Source: Rallus limicola (lineage: Eukaryota; Chordata; Aves; Gruiformes; Rallidae). Taken from it: 64,000 nt of DNA. The notes under the pieces are model-generated. The model was not told the DNA's origin. It saw only the letters and a program-made list of their open reading frames with translations, and searched no databases. Below are positions 49,801-60,600 of this stretch, one piece after another. The stretch covers positions 46,924,950-46,988,949 of the forward strand of contig JAKCOZ010000005.1 in the NCBI GenBank assembly GCA_022605955.1, in the 5' to 3' direction. Made by a program: the position numbers and the translations under genes. Position 1 is the first letter of the stretch. Each line of letters begins with the position of its first letter.

Positions 49801-52800
49801 CATACCTTTTGTCTGCTTATAAAGAACAAGGTGAGGGGGCAAGAAGAGGCATTTGGAAAGAAGATATTTGGGAATAAGTGAAGCTCAAAGAGGAATCTCT
49901 AGTTAGTTGCGGTGTTTGGTGAATTCGGAGATTGACCTTTTCTTTGTCCTTCTGCTGATGTTGCCTGAAGTCTGCTATATCCACTGTTTTGTGAGATTTG
50001 ATTGTGTGAAAAAAGGAGTTGCAGAAATCCAACTGAACAAAATGCAAGGGCAACCTGTAAGAGAACCCTAACACCTTGTGGGGTGAGGTTAGAGGGGACT
50101 GAGGGTATTGGGACAGGGGTCTGAAAGGAAGGGGCTGACCAAGACTTGTGTGAGGTGAAGAGCACTTGTGCTATTTCTGTCTTGAAGACCTCTCTCTTTT
50201 ATTTGAATTCTGATTGATGTTGTCACTAAAGCAGTTTCAAAATTTCAGTGAAGATCAGGTAGATATTTTGGTAGTTATTTAAGAAGGGCTCACTGATTGC
50301 TGCTCTTGGCACCCTGCTTCCCATGTTCACCAAATGAACTGTGTAAATGCTTGTGTACTGTTCCCAACGTCAGAGTGTCACTATCGCCACTGTCACAGTG
50401 CCATGAGGTTTTAAAACACATTGTCCCTCCCACTAAGGATGAGAGCACTGCACCAAAGAGATCCAGGCTCAAAGCCCAGTGCCAGAAGTAGGGTGGGTGC
50501 TAAGATCTTCCTGCCCTGAATTTTCTGTGCAATGCAGATGTCCTTGTTCCAGCTGTCCATGGTTTTGCCATGCTTCATAGGCAGGCCTGGGAAGGTGGCA
50601 GTGAAACGAAAAGGATTTCATCAGAAATCATTCCTCTTAAACTGCATAACAAGGCTGCATGCTCTCCCACAAAGGAAGAATCCATCCCTTAGCTCAAGCT
50701 AAGGAGCTTCCAAAGAAACCACCTGCTCTGTGGCAGAAACGCATGTGTTGTAAATGTCAGATCATTGGAAGATTTGTATTTTGCTATGTCATTTGCAGTG
50801 CAGCCTACAACTATTTTTTGTTCAAGTAGTACTTCTTGGCTGGGGAGCTGAAAACAAGCATCTGAGACTTTTTATTTTTTTCCTTTTTTGATTTCCTGAC
50901 CTTCCAAATAGTTTCTGTGCCACTTAATCCCTTCCAGTCCTAAGGAAGAGCTTTGCTCTTCTTACGTATTCTCATGAATCGCACAAAATAATCCTAAATA
51001 CATTTTTGGTGTTGTGATCTTGGTTATTGTTCTCTGCCTTCAGTGGTCAAGTGAATCTCTGGGGCAGCTTGAAAATAATTGCAGTGACACAAGTCTTCTT
51101 CCTGTGCCCGCTCTCTTATCTTGGTTTTGACTTGTTTTTAGTAGCCCACTTGGTCCACTGGCAGGTGTTTTTATAGTGCTACAATAGAGTAACCTTTCCC
51201 CTTATAGACTGGATCTAGTGCTGGGTTGTTCATAGCCTGGAAATGTTGAGGAATTTTCTGTAAACAATATTTGACCTTATTTCAGGCTGCTTTGGAGGCA
51301 ATACTCTGGCTGGGGTTGTGGGAACTTGAACAGGGATTTTTGAGATTTCCTTGCAATACTAAATAAATATGGGTTACTGTAGGATTGTTTCAGATAGAGA
51401 TTAAGCCTCTGGCTTTCCAAGTAGGTGCTTCTCATAAACTGAAATTCATAAGAAAAACTGAGAGTGAGAAGAGGGTAAGAAGGCAGAGTGATGGACAGGC
51501 TGATTACGATATACTAGAAGACCTATTGATTGGGCAGTGCATCCAGTTCAGTATGTTTAATCATTTTCCACTTTGTGCAGGCTGCTTTATAGCCCTGAGT
51601 TGGCACAGTTCTTGCCTGTGCACGTGGGTAATGGAATAAAAGGAAAGGGCTCTGAGGGATTCTTGAACTTGAAGAAACATCATGTACTACAAGTAATAAT
51701 CTGTTCTGGGTAGGTGTGTACAGCTTGGGAGTGTTGTGGGTTTTTTAATTGATATTTTGTTTTGCAGCATCAGGTACTTAAAAACAGTGCCTGGAACCAC
51801 ACTATTCACATCTCTGTTGTTAAACATGACTGTCCTCTTTCTATTAGCAACAATGGCAGTGCCTTAGCAGCACTAGCAGAGGTGATTGGAAAAGGTGTCT
51901 GTATTAATATTAAGACTTTCACTGGTTTAAAGCAAAAAAAAACGTATACAACTGCGTGCCATATATCAATCAATTTTCTTCCTTGCTCTGATCTGCAGCT
52001 CATCTACATATTTGCAGCATACCTATTACTATACATTTAGACATTTTCAGATTTGGGGCTTAGAAGTGTTTGATGTTTATTTAACTAACTGGAGAAAATA
52101 CAGACTATCCACTTTCACAAATGAAATAGCAAAAATTAATTGAAGAGTAACCATGTTATTCTGAAGTCCTAGATCAACTAAGTTAAAATGGAGTTCCACA
52201 CGAAGATTAATTATGCTCTGTGCTTCCTGTTGAGTAGTTAGGGTCAATAAAAACAATTCTATGCAACTCAGTGCAAGCTGCCATTTCAGTGAGTATTTAA
52301 GCATGTGCAACGGGCTGTGATGTGCACCCTGATGTGTTTTATACAGGAGACTTCCACAAGACTGTTCTGTTTAGTCTCTGAGAAAGGATTTCTGCGTGTT
52401 CATGGGAAATGTGGGACTTGGCTTACCTAGATTTTAGGGAACAGTGATATCATGAATATGCCCAGCAGCAGAGCTTTTCTAGCAGCTGGAATAGCACTTT
52501 CCCTGGGCAGTGGCTCTCAAATAGAGTTTCTTCCCATATAAGCACACTCATTTCCTCAGGATGCACTTAAGAACTGGGAAGCATTCTGGGAACAGACTGG
52601 GAGAGATGGTGGTGTCAAGGATAGATGGGACAGATAAGTTCTTGTGCAGTACTGTGGTGAGCAGGAGCAAGGACAACTTTTGACATTCAGAAGCTTCTTG
52701 GGCATTTACTGTTGTGACCATTTCGCATCCTTGTCATAGAGGGTCAGAGAGTAGGGTGCTCTCCAAACTGGCTGAAGCAGCCTCTTCTCTAAGACTTCAG

Positions 52801-54033
52801 GTTTGTTCTCATCATCTGTTCCTTGCTATTTTCTCTGAAGCTCCTCAGATCTAGTCCCTGGATGACAAAGCAGCCCTCAGATTGGGTCAGATAATATACC
52901 CCATTATCCTGGACAAATGCGGACACCCCCCCCCCATCATCTAGTCACTTAAGCACCTTCTTTCTCACAACTGCTGTTGGAGGGGCACACTCTTGACATT
53001 TTTCCTCAGCAGACAGGTATTAGATCAGAAAAGGTTCGTAAGGATTTTTCCAAGTATTTCTAAACTTATCACCCTTTAATGCATTTCCCCTTCCCCCCTT
53101 TGTTTTCCTACAGTCCTGTTAAATATTTTTCTGAGCTCTCTGAGACTATTCCTGTCTTTCATTTAATTCAGCCCGATTACAAACTCTTTCTTGGGACAGC
53201 TGAGTTAGTTCTGTGCTGAGACCTCCTCCTATGGGAGGGTGCTGCCCAAAGTATTAATCTCCCCACTACATTTTGCTTTGACTCTGCTCTGAATGACTGT
53301 ATGGTGGTTTTGGAAAGCAAAATCACTGCCCAAAAAGTAGTTTGCTCTCTCTGCAAGCTTCTTCAGTTACCATGACGTTCTGTGAGGAGCACAATAGAAG
53401 CACTAGAATTCCTGCCAGAATATACCCAAATGGACAGCATTCAATTGTGTTATAATTCTGTAAATTGCTCCTGTTAAACAACCATAATCTGATGTTTGGG
53501 GTGATCAAGATTTTTTTGTACTCACTTATGGGGTTCATACCCTGGCTTTCAGCTATATTCTTACTTTTTATGCAGTTCAACTGACTGACCACTGCTACAA
53601 GCACCAATATGCTCTGTATATGTAGATGTGATAAGTGAATGTGTGTACGTGTGTTCATGTCCGCCTACCTCTGCCCACAACATAAACTTTCTAAAAGGAA
53701 ATAAGGACCTTGTCACGGTCATTTCTGGATAAAACCACGATGTCTCTTTTTTCTTTTTTTTTTTTTCAATAAACACTTTTCTTTAAATGAAATAATGTTG
53801 GAAAAACACATAATTATAACTGATTGAGCTTGATGTTTATTAGAAATTCCTGGATGGCAACGTTCACAGAGGGAGGGGAAGTAAATACTTAAGTACATAA
53901 ATTGAGCCACTTAAAAAAAAAAAATTACTGAAATGAAATATGCCTGTGGTTGATACAGATGTTGCCCTTCAAACTCCAATTTCCTCCAATGGGAATTCCA
54001 GTGTATTGAGGACTTGGACTGGGGGTATGTAGA

Positions 54034-54190
54034 AACACAGAATAAATTAGGCTGGAAGGTGCTTCTGGAGGTCATGTGATCCCCCTTCTTGTTCAAAGCC
54101 GATCAGGATGCTTAGGGCCTTGTCCAGTCAAATTTTTAATATCTTGAAGGATGGAGATTAATAAAACCTCTCTAAGCAATCTATATCACC
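54034..54190 (-). mobile_element. Old CR1 LINE 3'-end remnant, reverse orientation
   Basis: Read on the plus strand, it starts like the reverse complement of a CR1 3' end ('agaataaattaggctggaagg') and continues with 'ctggaggtcat', 'ttgtccagtcaaatttttaa' and 'aaggatggagatta...aacctctct'. These are landmarks of older avian CR1 subfamilies. It is heavily diverged and has small deletions. The boundaries are approximate, and the inner end fades out around 54190-54215. Confidence 0.85.
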
Positions 54191-56452
54191 TTTCCTCTTC
54201 TGTGTGGTCTGACCAAAATGCACATGAAATAAAAGTATTCTGTTTAAACACAAAACTAAACCGAACCCAGTGGTCCCACAAAAGCGTTTCTACTAGCTGT
54301 TAGGAACACCACTAGTGAAAATTGGTGAAGGGATGAGAAGATCTAATAGCAAAGCACTGAATGTTAGTGAACTTTGTACCTCAAAGAACACTTTGCAATT
54401 TCTATTGGACTAATTCGTGCATATGTTTGAGTGTAGATATGCCCAACCTACAGCTAATAATGTGACTCAACCTTCCAGAACAACTTATCTGTCTTTAGCA
54501 TGTTTCTGACTTTCTCCTCTGACAGACTGAATAGTTTTTTCCAGGCTTACAGCTCCTTTTCCCTGTGGAGAGGGGGGTGGCAACTTTCCTATCCCGGTCC
54601 TCGCATTCCATGACAGGGATAATTGCTGGATTCTGTCTATGGAGGCATTGATGGAAGCACTACTGGAATGGGGCTCAGAAAAAAATTCCCTGTATGCTTG
54701 TCTTTTCAGTACCTTCAAGAGCTGCCACAGAGAGAAAGTCTGGACATCCCTACTTTTTCAGTTAATATAAAATGTCTTTATTAAATAAAAAATATATATA
54801 CTGGGTTAAGGAGTCATATCTGTAGCATGTAGAGGACAATCCAGGTTTGTTCTTGTGCTTTATTATTGGCAGTGTTGTGGCTGCAGGAATGGTCAAGTAG
54901 ACAGTATTTGTCCCAGTGGTGTGCTTTTTAGCTAACTCTTCTCAGCACAGCTGCAACGTTTATTCATTCTCATTCCAATCTTGTCTCCTTCGATAGCTTT
55001 TTAATTGGATGCACGACACCTTCTCTGCTGGAGCAAAGCGCCATAAGCAGACAAGGTGCTCACTTGTGAGAAAAAGCAGCCTGATCTGCAAATCACTTTC
55101 ATCAACCTCACATGGATATTTTTTCTTTTTGTATTTTCCTTCTTTCTTCCAGGGAAGAAGGAAAATGAGGGGGGGGAGGGAGGGGGGGGGACGGCGGGGA
55201 GGGAGGGAGGCTTCCTTCTCTCAGTTGGAAAGATAAGGCTTACTGCTAGCATTGCAGAGTGCGAGCGCCTCTGGCTTAGCATTTTTTTTAGGAAGAACTT
55301 TTTAAAGCACATTTTAGAAAGACTCCAGCAACATTTGAAATGGATGTTTGTGTAAGCATGTGTATGTATTTACAATATACCCAAGCTTGATGCTTGAATG
55401 GACACAGAGCTGGGACAGTTTCCCTCTTGGACACCACAAGAAGCTAGGGATATCTGTCTGGGAGCCACAGATAGGGAAAGAAGTGAGTGCCTTAGAAAGC
55501 AGAGCTGAAAGCTGCCACTGCAGAAAAGAGACCTGGAGTGCCAGGTCCCCATAGCTGAACACCAGGGCTGTGCTTTCACAGGCTGCCTGATGGCTTCAAA
55601 CTTGGAGCTGTCACCCAGAGGCTCTTAGATGCTGGGCTAGCTGCAGTTGCTGAGTTTATTCATGTAAGTGCTGAATGTTTTGTTTTAAATTACATGCTTA
55701 AAATGTCCATTTGTTCCCATTTGAATATACTCCATTCAAACTTGCCAAGATTTATGTTCTAAAATGGGAACTGATGTCCCATTCTTTACAATCACTGTAT
55801 TAGCACTTAAATAGTCTTGCTATCCAGCTGGAGAGTCCTTTGAACAATCAGAGCACCTAAATATGGGAGATCCATATCAAGAATGCATTTTATAATGCAG
55901 AACTTAAAAGTCCAAACAGTACTTCTGAGAACCAGAGCAAAAGATACAAAGATCAAAAAAAGTCAAAGTCAAATCAAATATACTTCTTCCAAGTCAAAGC
56001 AAGTGTGTAACTTCAAATGTGAAGAACTACACAAAGTACTGTGACATAATATTAACTAATGAAGACTGAAGTAACTCATGAACTTCTAATGAAATAGCAT
56101 CAGATAACAAATATTAACTCACTATGCAATGACTGTTCTGCAGTTCTGAATCTTTCTCTGGTGTAGTATTGAACAATAAACTCCCATGTCCTACCTGCAT
56201 CTGCTATATTTGAATTAGATAACCACCTTATGCAGGTGCTTCATAGTTTTCTAAATTATTAATTCATGTTGTCCTCTTAGGCTGGGAAAGATCTCTCCAT
56301 CATCTCCATTTTACTGGTGAAAACTGGAGTGTAAAAATATTAAAGGTCAGATCTATGTAGTTATTCAAATCTTGAGTCACCTCTGAGATGTTTGCTGTAT
56401 CTATTTGCATTTTTGTTGGCTTGGAGAGGTAAAGTAAATTTTTATTAATTTC
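54191..56452. other. Non-coding stretch with a G-rich block
   Basis: No exon was recognised. The open frames around 55001-55355 on both strands are created by the G-rich tract at 55169-55210 and by flanking pyrimidine-rich sequence. The piece around 55190-55275 has somewhat more CpG than its neighbours, but it is far too short to call a CpG island. Confidence 0.5.
55169..55210 (+). other. G-quadruplex-prone G-rich block
   Basis: G runs of 8, 3, 9, 2, 4, 3, 3 and 2 are separated by one or two bases, mostly A. Many overlapping four-run combinations with loops of one to three bases are possible on the plus strand. A pyrimidine-rich stretch (tttttctttttg...tctttcttcc) lies upstream and a small CpG-containing piece (gagtgcgagcgcctc) lies downstream at 55258-55272. 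Confidence 0.9.
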
Positions 56453-57683
56453 ATCACACATGGAAAGTAAGGAGATTTGGGACAGCCAACATGGCATCAC
56501 TAAGGGCATATTGTACCTAACAAATTTGATGGCCATCTATGCTGGGATTACAGTGCTGGTAGCTGAAGGAAGAGCGACAGTCATCATCTACCTGAACTTG
56601 TTCAAAACATTTCACACAGTCCCGCATGATATTCTTCTCTCTAAATTGGAGCAATATGGATTTGATAGATGGACCACTTTGTGGATAAATAATTGGCTGG
56701 ACAGTTGCATTCAAAGGGTTGTGGTCAACAGTTCAATGTCTAAATAGAGACCAATGATGAGTGGTGTTCCATAGGGATTGGTACTGGGGCCAGCACTGTT
56801 TAACATCTTTGTCGGTGACATGGACAGCAGGATTGAGTGCACCATCAGCAAGTTTGCTGATGTCAACAAGCTTTGTGGTGTGGTTGACACGCTGGAGGGA
56901 AGGGATGCCATCCAGAGGGACCTTGACAGACTTGAGAAGTGGGCATGAAGTTCAGCAAAGCCAAGTGCAAGTTCCTGCACATGGGTTGGTGCAATTCCAA
57001 GCACAGCTACAGGTTGAGTGGAGAATGGATTGAGAGCAGACCTGAAGAGAAGAACTTGGAGGTGTTAATTGATGCAAAGCTCAACATGAGCTGGCGATGC
57101 ATGCTTGCAGCCCAGAATGCCAACCATATCCAGGGCTTCATCAAAAACAGCATGACCAGCAGGTAAAGGGAAGTGGCTCTCCTGCACTACACTGCTCTTG
57201 TCAGACCCCACCTGGAATACTGCATCTACTTGTGGGGTCCCCAAAACAACAAAGCCATGGAGCTGTTGGAGTGAGTCCAGAGGAAGGCAGCAAAGATCAT
57301 CCAAGGTTTGGAGAACCTCTTATGAAGACAGGCAGAGACCTTATTGCAGTCCTCCAGTACCTAAATGGTCTACAGGAAATATGGAGAAGGATTGTTTAAA
57401 ATGGTGTGTAGTGATAGAACAAAGGGTAATGGGTTTTAACTAAAAGAGGGCAGATTTAGATTAGATATAAGGAAGAAATTCTTCCCTCTGAGTGTGTGAG
57501 GCAGTGGAACAGGTTCCCCAGAGAAGCTGTGGCTGCCCCCTCCATGGCAGTGTTCAAGGCCAGGTTGGATGGGGCTTTGGGCAACCTGGGCTAGTGAAGG
57601 GTGTTCCTGCCCATGGCAGGGGCATGGAACTAGATGTTCCTCAAGGTCCTTTCCAACTCAAACTAATCAGTGATTCTATGATC
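56453..57683 (+). mobile_element. CR1 LINE, 5'-truncated, with dead reverse transcriptase and 3' end
   Basis: This is about 1.23 kb of a CR1 non-LTR retrotransposon. The reverse transcriptase region is readable: [41 protein letters not shown], then LGPALFNIF, and FADVNKLCG where the family has the catalytic FADD box. That box has lost its second Asp (to Val). In the same frame there are TAG stops at 56744-56746 and about 30 bases later, a frameshift near 56945, and around 57330 a deletion of roughly 50 bp relative to the family layout. The 3' end carries 'ccagagaagctgtggctgcc', 'gttcaaggccaggttggatg' and a terminal gattctatgatc. The element is 5'-truncated and immobile. Open frames inside it should not be annotated as host genes. 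Confidence 0.97.
56856..56882 (+). pseudogene. Inactivated CR1 reverse transcriptase catalytic box
   Basis: The codons around ttt gct gat gtc aac aag ctt read FADVNKL. Active CR1 copies have FADD at this place, where the two Asp residues bind the catalytic metal ions. Loss of the second Asp, together with the upstream stops in the same frame, shows that this copy decays as neutral sequence. Confidence 0.85.
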
Positions 57684-60600
57684 TTGAAACAGACATTTCC
57701 AACTTGCATACAAAGTTCTCTTATTAAACAGCCCCCTTGGTCTCTTTAACCTTTGCCTTTTGGACCTGTAAGGTGAAATCTGTGTGGTGTGTCCTATGGC
57801 ATTAGCAGCTTTCTGCAAATACCCTCTGCTGTACTTCTGCTTCTCCTGCCTCCTGGGTACAGCATGCATTGCCGTTAGTCACTGGACAGCAAAAATGCCT
57901 CAGGTTTTCCCATGAGGCAGGAGACTCTCTCTGCTTTGTAACGTCCCTCTAAATGCCTCCTCTAGTGGTCTGAGCAAGAACAAAAGGATCTGAAAGTCTC
58001 TGATTAATATCTCAATATATCTTTTGATTTCTCCTGCTGTCTCTTTCACTTAGTTTCTGTCACTGATAATTTGCTTTTAAATGTAATGGATAAGCTTCCA
58101 AACCATCCATCTCCTCCTTTAACCACAACTTCTTTCAGAGCGTCAATGACCGAAAACTCACATTTTAATTTAATATGAATTTGTGAAGAAACCTTTAGAT
58201 AATGGGCAGCTTTAATATTCTGACATAGCTGAAGCTATTAGAAGTATAAATCAAAGGACAGTTCTCCTGCTGCTGCCTGTACAAAATGGGGAGAAGGATA
58301 TGGCAGAGGCCTCAGTACTGTGATACTACACAACAGATATTACCAGAAGCACAAAGATGGTAGGTAGAGTTGGGCTTCTCTCTGAAGCTGAGTAACATCA
58401 GGAAGTAGGGGCAGGGAGGGGGAAGCCACTATTGAAACTGAAGTCATGCTAATTGCCTTCGTCTCACACTATGTTTTTTATTTCTTATTGGGTGACCTTA
58501 TATACTGCACAGAAAAACATTAGAACAAATCAAAGACGTCTCTGTAGAAAATGCAGTAATTATTTTGATCTGAATGAAGTTGAGTCCACTGACACTGATG
58601 GTGAAATTTATTTCTTAAAGCTACTGCTAGTAGTACTTTTCTTGCAAGAATGTATGCAATCCAGTATCCCTAAGCGATATCAAGAGCCTGTATCTGTGCA
58701 GTGAGTAGCACTGATTTTGTAGGGATTATTTATACATGGGCTCAAGTATGAGTCTGTGTATCTGGATCTTTCCTCATAAGGGGTCTATGAGACCATGCTG
58801 TGGAGAGGAAATAGTGATGGGGGGGGAAAAAAAGGCACAAATGAGTTTTGAAATAACTTGTGAAACATACAGTACCAGGAGCATTTTGATTTGGCTGAGG
58901 GGTGTTCTGGTTTGGAACTTGTCCCCGCTTCTTGGCTGACTGAAACTACTCATTTCACAAATGGTTATTCTGTTCCTGGAGGAAGAACTTTGTTCTCTTG
59001 GTCTGTTCTCCACCCTCTTTTTCTTAAGTCAAATAATTTGTATGCACTCTCTTGGCTTTGACAGAAGCCCCTCAAAGAACTTGGAGAAGTCACTTAACCG
59101 CTCTCTGGCTCACCTTTCAGAAAGCAGTGGCAGTCGCAGGAGCCACAGAGGGTCTCTGGGACTTGGTTGACATCTAGAAGTGCACAGGTTCCTTTGTTGG
59201 CCAAACAAACCTACACAGTGCAGAGGCAGAAAGCAGTGATTTCATATTTCTTTCTCTGCTCTGCTTCTGCTCTTCGTTCGGTGAAAGGTAGACAAAAAAG
59301 GCACGCTTTATATTACCTTTACATTACAACTCCAATACAGCATGTATGATTTTATGCTTTGCATGCTGATCTAGTGGGTTTTTTATGTGACTGATATTCA
59401 AGTACTTTATGATGATGTGCATCATTCTCATTATGCAGGTAAACAATGTATCTACCTTTATAGTGCAGATAATTCGGTACAGCTGACAAGGCTCCAGAGT
59501 CATTAGTAACTTGACCTTCCTGTCTGATTTGTACTTATGAATCTAATAATAAATAATCACATGTGGAAGAGTCAATAGAGAAATAATGTAGCACACTTTT
59601 AGTACCCTAATTCAGCAGAACAAACCATGAGAAGCATTTCAGTAATTTACTATAGTGAGAGCTCTCAGCAGCTTCTGTATTTCAGCTGTTTGGTGCTCCA
59701 GCATGAAGATAATTATCTTGGTAATTAGTTATATTGTTATTTAATAGTCCCCAGACAATATTCTATTTTTTGAAGGAACAGGCTTTTCCTTCTATATCTT
59801 TCTCCGCCATTACAAAAAATGTTTATCTATGAATCTTTCCTCTTGCCAAATCCTTTTTTTTTTTTTTCTGTTTACTACTTTCTCCAGAAAGATACCAGTT
59901 ATTGAAAGACAGCTTCTGCCTAGCAGCTGCATTGATGGAGCCACAGGAGACTCCTCCTTCTTGTATTTCTCTGAGAATGCCACAGGAACCACTCCTGAGC
60001 AAGCAGAGCTGGCAAGGGAGCACTGGTGAGGGGAGAGCAGCCTTCGGCAGAGGTGTGGACTGAAACCATAGAACTGTCCTCTAAAACCTGGGCTTCTCCT
60101 GGCTTCTCGGGAAAAAGGTAAACTGAAAAGGTTGATGAAATGGACTGGCATTGAGGAGAATAGGGAACCTCAGTCTCTCAAGTTTCTTGACAGTTATCTT
60201 TGTTACAACTGTATGACCTTAGGCAGGGAGTTTTCAACTTTTTCTGGAGTAACAGTGGTGAAAAAGCACTCTGAGGGTAGAAAGCAGGGCGAGAAAGTCT
60301 GAACTACTTCCTGGGAGGACTTGAGCTTTGGTAGCTTAAATAAGCAAATTATCTCCCAAAAGTTGCTGGAGTAGGAAATGTGTGAGGTCTTCAGAATGTC
60401 AGATCAAGTCACCATCTGGGGAGGCAAAGGGGTGAAGTTGTTGATGGAGCATGAGGAGAATCCCTCCAGAAGGTGAAGGGGTGGTAAACACCTGAGGAAA
60501 AGACATAAGGCTATGGAGAGGCGGAGAAAAAGGCTGGAGACTTTTGGGTTTGAGTGTAGGTGGTTATGACCTCAATAAAAAGACAGTTCCCCCAGTGTCA

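Larger units (their letters stand above)
37827..54033. other. Non-coding stretch, central part
   Basis: No recognisable exon, RNA gene or transposon was found in this AT-rich stretch. It contains a 20-bp tandem duplication at 38733-38774, C runs at 39560-39567, 40905-40926, 48652-48660 and 52926-52936, the purine tract at 43705-43834, and a 112-codon minus-strand open frame at 47738-48076 of unknown meaning. The other open frames are short and look like chance. Confidence 0.5.

Noticed and set aside
55001..55355. Proline/glycine-rich frames of about 100 codons on both strands
   Set aside because: They are produced by the G-rich tract and its complement, with no conserved motif.
56460..57443. 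Several open frames of 75-100 codons on both strands
   Set aside because: All lie within the CR1 element; the plus-strand ones are fragments of its reverse transcriptase and the minus-strand ones are shadows.
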